Notes: generated by a model from the letters alone, not told the origin. A DNA stretch of 49,645 nt from Youngiibacter fragilis 232.1 (GCF_000495435.3 NZ_AXUN02000135.1:1-49645), one strand, 5' to 3'. Shown: positions 25,637-35,881, numbered from the stretch's first letter. Translations and numbers: made by a program.

Positions 25637-28315
25637 TTAAGAGATGTCAGGCTGCTTGCTCATGAAAAAGCTCATGAGGCGGCAGATGTCGTCATCAGAA
25701 ATGTCTATGTCATACTTCTCCATCAAAGGCAGTGATGCCTTCCTGACCGCATTGTAGAATCTTCTGTTGCCTGATATGAACTGCTTCTTGTCCCTGAATG
25801 CCTTGGTCTCCTCGCTTGCGGTAAGCCTGTCGATCAGGCATGCCGCATGGAATGTCACACCAATCAGGATGTCTGTCGGCATCTTGATTGAAAGACCTTT
25901 CTCAACCTCGCTGTTGAACAGCTTGACATCCTTCAGGACAGAAAGTCCGTCAACCATCTTGAGCTGGTTTTCGAGCGTATATCCCATCTTTATGTAAGTC
26001 ATCTCCTGGTCTATGTGCTTCTGCAGAGCAGAGATACCCTCTCCTGAAAGAAGTGAATCGAGGCCGTATACCGGAAACTCACCACGAAGCCTGAACGGGC
26101 TGACAATGAATACAATCCTTCTCTCAGATTCAATTTTTCTGATCTCATCAAGGGTGTCCTTTTCACCGGAATAGCTTACAGGTATTACCTCGACAAGATT
26201 CTTGTCTATCTTGAGCTTCTTTAAGACCAGATTTTTCGCTGTAAGGGCTCCACCCTCACCGGTGGTGCAGACAGTCACTATTGCCAGCCTGCCTTCATCA
26301 TTGGACATGCCGCTATCCTGCTCGCTTTCGTCAAGAAGCGAGTTCACTCTCCTGGTTTCTGAATACACCTCTGTAAGTGAGTATCCAAGAATCGCCTTTC
26401 TTGTGGCTTCCAGAACATGAAGAGTGGATACAAGCGGCAGTGTCTTCGTGCGGATCCCCAGCTCCTCCTCGAGCTCGCTGCCGAATGACATCAGTGATCC
26501 CATATCGACCAGAAATAAAATATCCTCCCTTATTCCTGAATCCTTTATGAAGTCCTTGATCCTTCTGATTATCTGGAGAGGCTTCTCATCAAGCGGAGCA
26601 TTTATCCCGATGGCGTAATTCTCGCCAAGCAGGGTGTTTGCTGTCTCAGCCATTGATGTGGCCGTAGACGGTCCATGTGCGACGACTATGACCTTAACCC
26701 TGTTTTCATTGCCTTCGTAGGATTCCTTGTCATATGCAAGGAACATGGCGATGAAGCCCGCTTCATCAATGGGCATCTGCAGGTCGAATGCGCCTTCTAT
26801 TATCTTCAGCGCATTTATCGCGCAGTTGAACTCACGCCTGTGCTGGTTCCTGATGGCAGAAAGCCTGGGGTTGACTATCCTCTGATTTTTCCTCACCCTG
26901 TCTATCGAGTTTGATATGTGAACGGCGAGTCCGTAGTATATCTTCTCCTCTAGCTTTACGGAGAGACTGTTTTCACAATAATCAACCAGCGAGTCGACTG
27001 CTCTGATTACATCAGGCTGGATCAGACTTTCCAGTGTCTTCAGGTCCCTTTTCTCGTAAACGCTGTGTATGTAGTCCTTGAAGTAGTCCTCTATGCTTTT
27101 TTCAAGCTCTGCTTCAAGCTCCTCCTCCTTGAGCCCTGAGCTGCGGAGTTCATGCATCTTGATATCAAGCATGTCGTAGATTGAATCATCCTCACCGGAC
27201 GTCCTTATTATCTCGGGATTATCGGTATGCTGGAAAACGAAATATCTGCTGCTTATCCCTACAAGCTTGTTCCACAGCTGCCTGTGCTCTGTCTCTGAAT
27301 AGAGACCCTGCCTGATATGCTGAGGCAGGTCCATTGTGCTTATGGACAGCTGCTCCTTCTTTCCGCTCATGCAGTCAATATAGGCCTTTGCACATGCCAG
27401 CTGGATATCTGTCTTTAGCTGCCCGATATTGTTCGGGCAGTGGTACCCGGACAAGGCCTTCATGGTGTTCACGGATACCCTGATCTCCCTGCTGAGCCTT
27501 ACAGACTCATCGATGAAGAAGTTCCTGACAAGGTTGAAGCGCTCCTCAAGGCCCCTTTCCATAAGGCTTGGAATCCTTATGACCATAGGTATCCTTCTTG
27601 TGAAGGTCTTGAGAAGGGACGTTTCAGGATTCTCTGTAGTCGCCGATATTATGAGGACATCCGAGCGTCTTTCCCTGTCGGTCTCGCCTAGCCTCCTGTA
27701 GGTCCCCTTGTCAATGAACGTAAAGAACATCTCCTGACCTTCAGGAGGGAGCCTGTGTACTTCATCGAGGAAAAGCATCCCTCCATCCGCCGCCTCGACC
27801 AGTCCCGGCCTGTCTTCAACGGCACCGGTATAAGCGCCCTTCCTGGTGCCGAACAACTGACCGAGAAGCAGCTGAGGATTGTTTGCATAGTCCGCGCAAT
27901 TGAATACTATGAACGGTGCATCCTTTGCAACCTTACCCATATCCCTCGCGTAACCCGAAACGAGTTCCGCAAACATGGACTTTCCTGTACCGGTCTCTCC
28001 CAGTACCAGCATGCCCATTCCCCGGGGAGGATACATTACCGCCGCCTTCGCCTGCTCTACAGCGGAATACAGGCTTGGATTCCTCTTGGAAAACAGGTCA
28101 AGCTCCATCACATGTTGTACGGGCGAAACATCGAGCCTGTGGAACACCACCGGCTTACCCTTAGCCTTGGACGCCCTGCCCTCAGTCACCAGCCTGTTCA
28201 GGTCAGAGCTGGCATTGGCTCTAGTTATCCCAAGGCTCTCAGCTATATCCTGCGCGGTGATTCCGGATTTGCCGGCTGAAGAAAGCTTTTCGTATATGAG
28301 TTCAATCCGTTTCAT
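25637..28315 (-). CDS. LevR-type sigma-54 activator with PRD and EII domains
   Basis: A regulator of about 892 residues. An N-terminal winged helix (1-65) is followed by the AAA+ domain with Walker A GETGTGKS (106-113), GAYTGA loop (160-165) and Walker B MLFLDE. Then come a first PRD (about 440-550), an EIIA-Man-like domain (VKVIVVAHGPSTATSM), an EIIB-like segment (TVCTTGEGGALTAKN) and a second PRD near the C-terminus. PTS phosphorylation of the PRD/EIIA histidines is the known control in this family. A GGAGG at 28325-28321 is five bases from the second of two adjacent ATGs (28315), the chosen start. It diverges from a PTS operon whose promoter is a perfect sigma-54 site, which it almost surely activates (as ManR/CelR-type regulators do). 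Confidence 0.93.
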   Translation of the reverse strand: MKRIELIYEKLSSAGKSGITAQDIAESLGITRANASSDLNRLVTEGRASKAKGKPVVFHRLDVSPVQHVMELDLFSKRNPSLYSAVEQAKAAVMYPPRGMGMLVLGETGTGKSMFAELVSGYARDMGKVAKDAPFIVFNCADYANNPQLLLGQLFGTRKGAYTGAVEDRPGLVEAADGGMLFLDEVHRLPPEGQEMFFTFIDKGTYRRLGETDRERRSDVLIISATTENPETSLLKTFTRRIPMVIRIPSLMERGLEERFNLVRNFFIDESVRLSREIRVSVNTMKALSGYHCPNNIGQLKTDIQLACAKAYIDCMSGKKEQLSISTMDLPQHIRQGLYSETEHRQLWNKLVGISSRYFVFQHTDNPEIIRTSGEDDSIYDMLDIKMHELRSSGLKEEELEAELEKSIEDYFKDYIHSVYEKRDLKTLESLIQPDVIRAVDSLVDYCENSLSVKLEEKIYYGLAVHISNSIDRVRKNQRIVNPRLSAIRNQHRREFNCAINALKIIEGAFDLQMPIDEAGFIAMFLAYDKESYEGNENRVKVIVVAHGPSTATSMAETANTLLGENYAIGINAPLDEKPLQIIRRIKDFIKDSGIREDILFLVDMGSLMSFGSELEEELGIRTKTLPLVSTLHVLEATRKAILGYSLTEVYSETRRVNSLLDESEQDSGMSNDEGRLAIVTVCTTGEGGALTAKNLVLKKLKIDKNLVEVIPVSYSGEKDTLDEIRKIESERRIVFIVSPFRLRGEFPVYGLDSLLSGEGISALQKHIDQEMTYIKMGYTLENQLKMVDGLSVLKDVKLFNSEVEKGLSIKMPTDILIGVTFHAACLIDRLTASEETKAFRDKKQFISGNRRFYNAVRKASLPLMEKYDIDISDDDICRLMSFFMSKQPDIS

Positions 28316-28463
28316 CATTGCCTCCATGTGTACATTTTCAATGAGTATATTATAATAGGGATTGATAATAATTAAAACACATTGACCAATCTGTTTCGAT
28401 AATATTTGCCAGTTCTTACCAAATGGCCTGATTCCAATGTTTCCCATTTACTGGATGTGTTTT

Positions 28464-28479
28464 GGCACGGGTCTTGCTA
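28464..28479 (+). promoter_or_regulatory. Sigma-54 promoter of the PTS operon
   Basis: TGGCACG, four bases, TTGCT: exact -24/-12 consensus, 51 bases before the IIA ATG. The start is predicted near 28490. Confidence 0.88.
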
Positions 28480-28530
28480 TATATTGAGCGAAACCAGGTT
28501 TAAACCTAATGAAGAAGGAAGGAAGATGAC

Positions 28531-28857
28531 ATGGACAATCAGACGATCATATTCAACATCATAATGAATGGAGGCGACGCCAAAAGCTACGCCATGGAAT
28601 CCATCAGGACTGCAAAGAAAGGTGAAATGGCTCAGGCAAGGAATTTTCTTACTAAGAGCGGAGAATCGCTCGAGAAAGCACATGAAATCCAGACTGCCCT
28701 GATACAGGAAGAGGCTGCTGGGAACTCAACTGAACTCAGCCTGCTTATGGTTCATGCTCAGGACCATTTCATGAATGCCCTCACCGTCAGAGACCTTGCC
28801 AGAGAAATCGTGGATGTCTATGACCTTGTCAACTCCCTGAAGGAAAAGCTCGGATAA
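28531..28857 (+). CDS. PTS lactose/cellobiose-family IIA component
   Basis: A 108-residue helical IIA protein of the lactose/cellobiose (Lac) PTS family, which passes phosphate from HPr to IIB. The phosphorylated histidine lies in VHAQDHFM (His75), and the trimer-forming helices are recognisable (FNIIMNGGDAKSYAMEAI-like start). AAGGAAG lies near the ATG. First gene of a sigma-54-controlled operon IIA-IIC-GH1-IIB. Confidence 0.93.
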   Translation: MDNQTIIFNIIMNGGDAKSYAMESIRTAKKGEMAQARNFLTKSGESLEKAHEIQTALIQEEAAGNSTELSLLMVHAQDHFMNALTVRDLAREIVDVYDLVNSLKEKLG

Positions 28858-28942
28858 GCAAATGAAACACAATCTCCAGCACATCGACCGAAGGCGCCAG
28901 GGAAATGTGCTTACGAAAAAAAACAAATCTCAGGAGGATAAA

Positions 28943-30301
28943 ATGGGAAACAAATTTATGAAGTTTCTGGAAGAAAAAATTATGCCATCTGCCGCTAAGA
29001 TTGCCAAGCAAAGACATATCAGGGCACTTCGTGACGGACTTGCCGTAACAATGCCCCTTATCATCGTAGGCTCAATATTCATGATCCTTGGAAACATACC
29101 GGTACCTGCAATTAATTCTTTCATAAACTCAGTATTCGGTCAGGGATTTACGTCGAAGCTTCTCTATCCTGTAAGGGTAACCTTCGACATCGTAACGCTC
29201 CTTGCAGTATTTTCAGTCTCATATCAGATCGCCCGTGACAAGGATGTTGACGGTGTATCGGCCGGAGCATTGTCACTCGCAGCATTCATGCTGCTGGTAC
29301 CGGTTGTCACCGTAAGCAACGCAACACTTAAGGACGGCACTGTGCTTAACCTAGGCAGGGTCCTCCCAATGACCAACCTCGGGGCTGGCGGACTTATCGT
29401 AGGCATACTCACAGCCATATTGGCTACAGAAATATTTATTTTCATAATCAAGAAGAACTGGGTCATCAAGATGCCAGACTCTGTTCCTCCGGCTGTTTCA
29501 AAGTCATTTGCTGCCATAACTCCGGGTGTCGTAATCATAACATTGTTCTTCCTTATAAGACTCGGATTTGAAGCTACGTCATACCAGACTGTGTTTACAT
29601 TCATCATGAAGTTTGTAGGCGCTCCAATGGCTAAGGTAGGCCTCTCCTTCTGGGGAATGATCGCAACAATATTCATGTACATGTTCTTCTGGTCACTGGG
29701 AATTCACGGTACAAGGGTAGTTTTCGGAGTCATGGATTCCGTCCTTCTTCCAGCAATGGATGCCAACAGGCTTGCTCTCGAAGCAGGTACCGCGCTTCCT
29801 AACATAGTCACCAAGCAGTTCTATGACAACTTCGTAAATATCGGAGGTTGCGGTGCGGCAATAGGCCTTGTGATTGCCATAATGCTCGTTGCGAAGTCGA
29901 ACCAGCTGAAGACTCTTTCCAGGCTCGCCCTGGGACCTGCAATATTCAACATATCGGAACCAATAATATTCGGTATACCGATAGTTATGAATCCGATAAT
30001 GATGATTCCTTTCGTACTCTCGAACCTTTCCATGGGTATCCTGAGCTACGCTGCCATGGCACTTGACCTTGTGAGCAAGCCTGCAGGAATTGCAATACCA
30101 TGGACCATCCCTGCACCAATATCAGGCTTCCTGGCAACAAACGGCGACATAAGGGCAGTAGTGCTTCAGCTCCTTTCAATAGCCCTGTCTGTAGTGATCT
30201 ACATCCCATTCATCAAGCTTTGGGACAAGCAGAAGCTTGCAGAGGAAAATATGTCTCTTCAGACTGAGGATGACCTCGATCTGGATCTGAACGCAATTTG
30301 A
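28943..30301 (+). CDS. PTS lactose/cellobiose-family IIC permease
   Basis: A 452-residue membrane transporter of the Lac/cellobiose PTS family with about ten membrane segments. The N-terminal RHIRALRDGLAVTMPLIIVGS motif, the FWSLGIHGTRVV segment and NISEPIIFGIPIVMNP with the conserved Glu of the sugar site are present. It imports and phosphorylates a beta-glucoside or related disaccharide with IIA and IIB. The ATG at 28943 lies five bases after AGGAGG and is preferred over an ATG at 28862, which would add 27 unrelated residues. Confidence 0.93.
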   Translation: MGNKFMKFLEEKIMPSAAKIAKQRHIRALRDGLAVTMPLIIVGSIFMILGNIPVPAINSFINSVFGQGFTSKLLYPVRVTFDIVTLLAVFSVSYQIARDKDVDGVSAGALSLAAFMLLVPVVTVSNATLKDGTVLNLGRVLPMTNLGAGGLIVGILTAILATEIFIFIIKKNWVIKMPDSVPPAVSKSFAAITPGVVIITLFFLIRLGFEATSYQTVFTFIMKFVGAPMAKVGLSFWGMIATIFMYMFFWSLGIHGTRVVFGVMDSVLLPAMDANRLALEAGTALPNIVTKQFYDNFVNIGGCGAAIGLVIAIMLVAKSNQLKTLSRLALGPAIFNISEPIIFGIPIVMNPIMMIPFVLSNLSMGILSYAAMALDLVSKPAGIAIPWTIPAPISGFLATNGDIRAVVLQLLSIALSVVIYIPFIKLWDKQKLAEENMSLQTEDDLDLDLNAI

Positions 30302-30369
30302 CTTTCAGGGGGTTGCCTTAGAAGCAGCCTCCTGCCACCATTTAATCTGTCCTTAAAAGGAGTTATCTA

Positions 30370-31806
30370 ATGAGCAAGAGAATATACAACATTCCAGGCA
30401 GTTTCATGCTTGGAGCTGCATCATCAGCATGGCAGACAGAGGGCTGGACCGGAAAGAAGCCCCACCAGGATTCCTATATGGACCTCTGGTACAAAAAGAC
30501 ACCTGAATTATGGCATAACGGTTATGGTCCAACAATTGCAACTGACTTTTACAACCGCTATAGGGAGGATGCCGCACTTATGGTGGAAGCCGGACTTGAC
30601 TGCTACCGGACATCCATCGACTGGTCCAGGTTCATCGAGGATTATGAGAACAATACTGTCAACGAAGAGGCTGCCGCATACTATGACGACCTGATAGATA
30701 CCCTCATCTCAAGCGGAGTAAAGCCGATGATATGCCTTGAACACTATGAACTGCCAGCCTACCTATTCGAAAAGTACGGCGGTTGGGCATCGAGACATGT
30801 TGTCGACCTCTATGCAGGCTATTCCAGGGAGGTCTTCAAAAGGTATTCCGGCAAGGTAAAGTACTTCATGACATTCAACGAACCGATAGTTGTGCAGACA
30901 AGGATCTATCTCGACAGCGTAAGATGGCCTTTCATTCAGGACACAAAGACCGCAATGCAATGGAACTTCCATAAGATCCTTGCAACAGCAGCCGCCTGCA
31001 AAATCTACAGGGAAGAAGGCTTCAATTCGGATGGCGGAAAGATTGGAGTCATCCTCAACCCTGAGGTATGCTATCCACGGAGCGCAGCACCCCACGATGT
31101 GGAAGCAGCTGAAATGTTCGACCTATTCTTCAACAGGATATACCTTGACCCGTCCATAAAGGGTACTATTCCTCAAGAGCTTACAGACATACTGGCAGAA
31201 AACGGTTGCCTCTTCGACCATAACGACTGGGATATTGATACAATAAGGGAAAACACAGTCGACCTTATCGGTATCAATCTCTACCAGCCTGTCAGGGTCA
31301 AGGCGAGAGAGTCAGGATGGTCGGAAACATACTTCCATCCAAAGAAATACTATGAACACCACGACCTTCAAGGCAGGAAAATGAATCCTCACAGAGGATG
31401 GGAGATCTTCCCGAAAATAATGTATGATTTCGGAATGAGGATGAAGAATGAATACGGAAATATTGAATGGTTCATCGCAGAGAATGGAATGGGTGTTGAG
31501 AACGAACACTTGAACAAGAATGAATCCGGAGTGATCCAGGATGATTACCGCATAGACTTCATAAGCGAACACCTGAAGTGGCTCCTAAAGGCAGTTGAGG
31601 AAGGTTCAAACTGTATCGGCTACATGCTCTGGGCTTTCACTGACAACGTGTCTCCCCAGAACGCATTCAAGAACAGGTACGGTCTTGTGGAAATCGACCT
31701 TGAAGACAACAGGAACAGGAGAATGAAGAAATCCGGAAGATGGTTCAGGAGCGTCACTGATTCGAGGACCTTCACAGCAGAGAACTTTGAATTTGAATAC
31801 AAGTAA
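30370..31806 (+). CDS. Glycoside hydrolase family 1 (6-phospho-beta-glycosidase)
   Basis: A 478-residue GH1 enzyme. The acid/base Glu is in TFNEP (Glu171) and the nucleophile in IAENGMG (Glu371). It cleaves the phosphorylated disaccharide delivered by the adjacent PTS, giving glucose 6-phosphate or a related phosphosugar. The N-terminal FMLGAASSAWQTEG segment is typical. AAAAGGAG lies before the ATG. It sits between the IIC and IIB genes; the exact sugar (cellobiose, gentiobiose or another beta-glycoside) cannot be read. Confidence 0.93.
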   Translation: MSKRIYNIPGSFMLGAASSAWQTEGWTGKKPHQDSYMDLWYKKTPELWHNGYGPTIATDFYNRYREDAALMVEAGLDCYRTSIDWSRFIEDYENNTVNEEAAAYYDDLIDTLISSGVKPMICLEHYELPAYLFEKYGGWASRHVVDLYAGYSREVFKRYSGKVKYFMTFNEPIVVQTRIYLDSVRWPFIQDTKTAMQWNFHKILATAAACKIYREEGFNSDGGKIGVILNPEVCYPRSAAPHDVEAAEMFDLFFNRIYLDPSIKGTIPQELTDILAENGCLFDHNDWDIDTIRENTVDLIGINLYQPVRVKARESGWSETYFHPKKYYEHHDLQGRKMNPHRGWEIFPKIMYDFGMRMKNEYGNIEWFIAENGMGVENEHLNKNESGVIQDDYRIDFISEHLKWLLKAVEEGSNCIGYMLWAFTDNVSPQNAFKNRYGLVEIDLEDNRNRRMKKSGRWFRSVTDSRTFTAENFEFEYK

Positions 31807-31821
31807 ATGGAGGAATAAAAA

Positions 31822-32151
31822 ATGCTCAACATACTTCTTATATGTTCCGCAGGAATGTCAACGAGCCTTCTGGTAACCAAGATGGAGAAATATGCGGCTG
31901 AAAAGAACTTCGAAGCGAAAATATGGGCAGTATCAACTGATGCTGTCGACAGGAACCTTTCAAAGGCTGATGTTGCCCTAATCGGACCCCAGATCCGATT
32001 CCAGCTGGGAGACATGAAGGAAAAAGGGGAAAAGCTCAACATCCCTGTCGAAGTAATTGATTCAGTTGACTATGGCATGTGCAACGGCCCTAAAGTACTG
32101 GTCCAGGCAATAAAGCTATACAAGAAGCATAAGGAAGAACATACCGTATGA
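31822..32151 (+). CDS. PTS lactose/cellobiose-family IIB component
   Basis: A 109-residue cytoplasmic IIB protein. The phosphocysteine is Cys8 in LLICSAGMSTS, followed by the P-loop-like turn typical of IIB-cellobiose. It passes phosphate from IIA to the sugar at IIC. TGGAGG lies before the ATG; last gene of the operon, 15 bases after the GH1 gene. Confidence 0.93.
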   Translation: MLNILLICSAGMSTSLLVTKMEKYAAEKNFEAKIWAVSTDAVDRNLSKADVALIGPQIRFQLGDMKEKGEKLNIPVEVIDSVDYGMCNGPKVLVQAIKLYKKHKEEHTV

Positions 32152-32160
32152 CACTTTCAG

Positions 32161-32191
32161 ATCCGGCGCTTATGTGCCGGATTTCGTGTTT
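32161..32191 (+). terminator. Terminator of the PTS operon
   Basis: ATCCGGC, eight-base loop, GCCGGAT, then TTCGTGTTT, ten bases after the IIB stop codon. Confidence 0.7.
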
Positions 32192-32218
32192 GCCCTGTAC
32201 CCTCTGATATGCTATAAT
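32190..32218 (+). promoter_or_regulatory. Sigma-A promoter of the riboswitch transcript
   Basis: TTGCCC, 17 bases, TATAAT with a TGC extension. It starts RNA just before the glycine aptamer. Confidence 0.7.
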
Positions 32219-32239
32219 TCCATATAAATCAATAGTTCG

Positions 32240-32350
32240 GTTGATGGCTGCGGGATTATACAGACCGTAGTCGGACGAGCCTCTGGAGAGACTCATTGAG
32301 CACCGAAGGGGAAAGCCAAATGGCGAAACTCTCAGGTAAAAGGACAGAGG
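32240..32350 (+). promoter_or_regulatory. Glycine riboswitch (gcvT element, single aptamer)
   Basis: The core spans 32280-32350. P1 is closed by CCTCTG (32280-32285) and CAGAGG (32345-32350). Between them are the hallmark segments GGAGAGACTC, GCACCGAAGGGG, GGCGAAACTCTCAGG and AAAAGGACAGAGG. Upstream bases 32240-32279 can fold into a partner stem, as in single-aptamer forms with a ghost aptamer; a second full aptamer is not present. A terminator follows before the ACT-domain gene, so glycine should control read-through. In the Bacillus gcvT case glycine turns expression on. Confidence 0.92.
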
Positions 32351-32403
32351 ATGATGGAACAAAGGCAGCTTCAGCTTGCCTTTCATTACCATCTGCTTAT
32401 CGT

Positions 32404-32433
32404 AGGCCGAATCGTGGATTGGGTCTTTTTTTT
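32404..32433 (+). terminator. Riboswitch-controlled terminator
   Basis: AGGCCGAATC and GATTGGGTCT pair with one G-G mismatch and one wobble around a three-base loop (GTG), followed by T8. It lies between the aptamer and the ACT gene. A second hairpin (32361-32383) lies between aptamer and terminator and may be part of the switch. Confidence 0.7.
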
Positions 32434-32459
32434 ATTCAAATGAAGCGAGGGGGAAGAAA

Positions 32460-32729
32460 ATGAAAGCGTTCATAACCGTAATCGGGAAAGACAGGGTCGG
32501 CATTATCCATGGCATCACATCCGTCCTTAAGGACTGCAATGTAAATGTGCTTGACATAATCCAGACCAGAGTGGAGTCGTATTTTACAATGATAATGTTT
32601 GTAGACCTGGAAGGAATGTCAACAGACTATAAGGTCCTTAAGTCATCGCTGGATGATGCCGGCGACAAGCTGGGTGTTACTGTAAAGATACAGCACGAGG
32701 ACGTATTCAACTCAATGCACAAGCTTTAG
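32460..32729 (+). CDS. ACT domain protein (UPF0237 type)
   Basis: A stand-alone ACT domain of 89 residues (beta-alpha-beta-beta-alpha-beta pattern: [21 protein letters not shown], then [20 protein letters not shown]). ACT domains bind amino acids and often regulate partner enzymes; the [12 protein letters not shown] segment is the usual ligand loop. It lies behind a glycine riboswitch and 17 bases ahead of a UPF0210 gene, a common pair in Firmicutes. Glycine or serine is the natural ligand guess. Confidence 0.9.
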   Translation: MKAFITVIGKDRVGIIHGITSVLKDCNVNVLDIIQTRVESYFTMIMFVDLEGMSTDYKVLKSSLDDAGDKLGVTVKIQHEDVFNSMHKL

Positions 32730-32746
32730 CACCGGAGGGCAATCAT

Positions 32747-34105
32747 ATGATTAACTACCAGAACATAATGGAGACAATAAACATGATCGAGCAGGAGAAG
32801 CTCGATATAAGAACCATAACAATGGGTATTTCCCTCCTTGACTGCAGCGACAGCGATGGCAAAAGGTCCAGACAGAAGATATACGACAAGATCACCAGAT
32901 ATGCTGAGAAGCTTGTATCAGTCGGAGAAGACCTGGAGCTGGAATACGGAATCCCGATAATCAACAAGAGGATATCAGTAACTCCGATATCACTGGTCGC
33001 ACAGGCATCAGATGACAATGATTATGTTGAATATGCAAGGATACTTGATAAGGCAGCTGATACCCTGGGGGTTAACTTCATCGGTGGATTTTCAGCACTT
33101 GTCCAGAAGGGTTACACAAAAGGCGACAGGATACTCATGAACTCGATACCTGAAGCCTTAGCCTCAACCAGCAAGGTCTGTTCATCAGTAAACGTAGGCT
33201 GCACGAAGAGCGGCATCAACATGGATGCTGTACGCGACCTCGGGCACATAATAAAGAAGACTGCCTATCTAACCAAGGACAACGACAGCATAGGGTGTGC
33301 AAAGTTTGTGGTATTTGCAAATGCAGTCGAGGACAATCCATTCATGGCCGGGTCATTCCATGGTGTAGGCGAAGCTGAATGTGTTATAAATGTTGGGATA
33401 AGCGGACCGGGTGTGGTAAAGAAAGCCCTTGAGTCGGTCCACGGATCAAGCTTTGATGTTCTTGCAGAGACCGTAAAGAAGACCTCCTTCAAGATAACAA
33501 GGATGGGTCAGCTGATTGCAACGGAGGCTTCAAGACGACTTGGATTCCCGTTCGGAATAGTAGACCTTTCCCTGGCTCCTACCCCTGCAGTCGGTGACAG
33601 CGTAGCCAGGATCTTCGAAGAGATGGGACTGGAGAGGACGGGCTGTCATGGAACAACTGCAGCACTTGCCCTCCTTAATGACGCGGTCAAGAAAGGCGGA
33701 ATCATGGCAGCAAACCATGTTGGAGGTCTCAGCGGAGCTTTCATACCTGTAAGCGAAGATGAGGGAATGATCGAGGCTGTTGTGACAGGGGCACTTTCAC
33801 TGGACAAGCTCGAAGCGATGACTTGCGTATGCTCAGTTGGTCTTGATATGATTGCGGTTCCAGGAGACACTCCAGCTGAAACCATATCAGGCATAATCGC
33901 TGATGAGGCTGCCATAGGTGTTATAAACAACAAGACTACAGGAGTCAGGATAATACCTGTCTTCGGAAAGGAAGTAGGCGATTCGGTAGAGTTCGGCGGA
34001 CTTCTGGGAACAGCACCAGTTATGGCGGTAAGTAGATTCTCAAGCGCAGACTTCATAAACCGCGGTGGCAGGATTCCTGCACCGGTCCACAGCTTTAAAA
34101 ACTGA
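32747..34105 (+). CDS. UPF0210 (PFL-like, DUF711) family protein
   Basis: A 452-residue member of UPF0210, a conserved family of unknown function. Typical segments are [14 protein letters not shown] near the N-terminus, [51 protein letters not shown] and [19 protein letters not shown] lies eight bases before the ATG. It is translated with the ACT gene and the pair is under a glycine riboswitch, which ties it to glycine or one-carbon metabolism. No reaction is known to me. Confidence 0.9.
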   Translation: MINYQNIMETINMIEQEKLDIRTITMGISLLDCSDSDGKRSRQKIYDKITRYAEKLVSVGEDLELEYGIPIINKRISVTPISLVAQASDDNDYVEYARILDKAADTLGVNFIGGFSALVQKGYTKGDRILMNSIPEALASTSKVCSSVNVGCTKSGINMDAVRDLGHIIKKTAYLTKDNDSIGCAKFVVFANAVEDNPFMAGSFHGVGEAECVINVGISGPGVVKKALESVHGSSFDVLAETVKKTSFKITRMGQLIATEASRRLGFPFGIVDLSLAPTPAVGDSVARIFEEMGLERTGCHGTTAALALLNDAVKKGGIMAANHVGGLSGAFIPVSEDEGMIEAVVTGALSLDKLEAMTCVCSVGLDMIAVPGDTPAETISGIIADEAAIGVINNKTTGVRIIPVFGKEVGDSVEFGGLLGTAPVMAVSRFSSADFINRGGRIPAPVHSFKN

Positions 34106-34122
34106 CCCATAATGGAACACAC

Positions 34123-34160
34123 GCACCACCTGGCATACTATTACCGGGTGGTGCTTTTTG
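34123..34160 (+). terminator. Terminator of the ACT-UPF0210 operon
   Basis: GCACCACCTGG and CCGGGTGGTGC pair around a ten-base loop and run into TTTTTG, 18 bases after the stop codon. Confidence 0.85.
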
Positions 34161-34709
34161 TTCTCGTTTGATACACTCTAAACAGGCCTTTGATAAACTG
34201 ATTCCTGATAATTGCGACTATTTCATCCGCATCTGATATTTCGGCGTTTTTATGTCATATATTGGCACATTATCACGAAATCACACTTGAAATAATCTGA
34301 TTTCATTGCCCAGTAATGGAACAATTATTGGTCTGACTTACTTTTTTATTGTTTAAATATTCAAATATTGCGAATTTACGCTTGACCATCTTTATAGATT
34401 CTAAGAATGGCATAAAATAGCCATTCCAAGGCCTTGAAGACTGTTTATTTTTTCATTAACAAATTAGATTTGAAAATTTTTCCGCCTGCAGATGATAATG
34501 CTTTTCCATAAGCTTTTGGACGCACACTTCTATTTGCATACATTCGCATTTTAATTCTTATTTTATGTATATATATTCATTTAGACATTTTTTTAACCGA
34601 CCTTCCTGAATATATATGCTTTTCCCATCTTCTGTTTACGTTTACATCATGTTATATTCTTCATGTAACTGTTATCTCAATAAACTTTACTTGAAAGGAA
34701 GGTAGAAGC
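34161..34709. other. AT-rich intergenic region before the alcohol dehydrogenase
   Basis: About 550 bases without a gene. It holds a hairpin GAATGGC/GCCATTC (34405-34426), the palindrome CAAGGCCTTG (34427-34436) and an 11-bp inverted repeat ATATATATTCA (34569-34579)/TGAATATATAT (34607-34617). The extended -10 TGT-TATATT at 34650-34658 may be the dehydrogenase promoter. No riboswitch was recognised. Confidence 0.45.
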
Positions 34710-35861
34710 ATGTCAGTAAGCGCGTATTTCATCCCAACAGTCAATCTTATCGGAGCTGGAACAGTCAACGAAGTCGGTGAAAAGATCAAGGTACTAGGAG
34801 GAAAGAAAGTCCTTATAGTCACTGATGCAATGCTGGCAAAGTTCGGAATGGCCGACAGGGTCAAAGGCATTATCGAAGCAGCCGGGCTTGAAGCAGTCGT
34901 ATTCGACGGAGCTGAGCCAAACCCGACAGACCTGAATGTCGCAGCAGGATTGAAGGCATGGAAAAAGCACAAATGTGATTCACTTGTATCACTCGGAGGA
35001 GGATCCTCCCATGATTGCGCCAAGGGTATAGGTCTTGTCGCTTCAAATGGCGGCAGCATTAAGGACTATGAAGGCGTTGATGTTTCAAAGAATGAATTCG
35101 TACCATATGTTGCATTAAATACTACAGCAGGTACCGCTTCAGAAATGACACGCTTCTGTATAATAACCGATACTTCCAGAAAGGTAAAGATGGCTATCAT
35201 AGACTGGAGAGTAACCGCCAAAGTATCCATAAATGATCCTGAACTTATGGCTGGAATGCCTCCTTCACTAACAGCGGCAACTGGAATGGATGCGCTTACA
35301 CATGCAGTGGAGGCCTACGTTTCCACTATAGCGAATCCCCTAACCGACTCAGCAGCACTTATGGCGATCAAGCTGATTGCAGAGTATCTGCCTAAGGCAG
35401 TTGCTAACGGAACTGATATGGTCTCAAGAGAAAAGATGGCATATGCACAGTTCCTGGCAGGTATGGCATTCAACAATGCAAGCCTTGGTTATGTCCATGC
35501 AATGGCCCATCAGCTTGGCGGATTCTACAACCTTCCACATGGCGTTTGCAACGCAATCCTTCTTCCTGTTGTCTCTCAATTCAACCTTCTCGCCAAGGCA
35601 GACAGGTTCAGGGACATAGCAGTTGCAATGGGTGAATGTGTAGACGGACTTTCAGTCAATGATGCAGGCCAGGTAGCAATTGAAGCCATAAAGACCTTGT
35701 CAAAGGCTGTCGGAATCCCGGATGGACTGTCTAAGCTAAATGTCAAGGAAGCAGACTTTGAGGTAATGGCAAAGAACGCTAAGTTGGATGCATGCCAGCT
35801 TACTAACCCAAGACTTGCTACACTCGAGCAGGTAATCGAGCTTTTCAGAAAAGCAATGTAA
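34710..35861 (+). CDS. Iron-containing alcohol dehydrogenase
   Basis: A 383-residue group III (iron-dependent) alcohol dehydrogenase of the 1,3-propanediol/lactaldehyde reductase type. The NAD-binding motif is [13 protein letters not shown]; metal ligands are expected in [20 protein letters not shown] and NLPHGVCNA. It reduces aldehydes or oxidises short alcohols with NAD(H). AAGGAAGG lies seven bases before the ATG. It is a single gene with its own terminator and a long AT-rich leader. Confidence 0.93.
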   Translation: MSVSAYFIPTVNLIGAGTVNEVGEKIKVLGGKKVLIVTDAMLAKFGMADRVKGIIEAAGLEAVVFDGAEPNPTDLNVAAGLKAWKKHKCDSLVSLGGGSSHDCAKGIGLVASNGGSIKDYEGVDVSKNEFVPYVALNTTAGTASEMTRFCIITDTSRKVKMAIIDWRVTAKVSINDPELMAGMPPSLTAATGMDALTHAVEAYVSTIANPLTDSAALMAIKLIAEYLPKAVANGTDMVSREKMAYAQFLAGMAFNNASLGYVHAMAHQLGGFYNLPHGVCNAILLPVVSQFNLLAKADRFRDIAVAMGECVDGLSVNDAGQVAIEAIKTLSKAVGIPDGLSKLNVKEADFEVMAKNAKLDACQLTNPRLATLEQVIELFRKAM

Positions 35862-35881
35862 TACCAGGCATATATGTATAC

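Noticed and set aside
34264-34280. TGGCACA as a possible sigma-54 promoter
   Set aside because: No TTGC at the -12 distance, and the next gene lies over 400 bases away.
34569-34617. 11-bp inverted repeat ATATATATTCA/TGAATATATAT
   Set aside because: Simple AT-rich sequence in an AT-rich region; noted only as part of the intergenic description.
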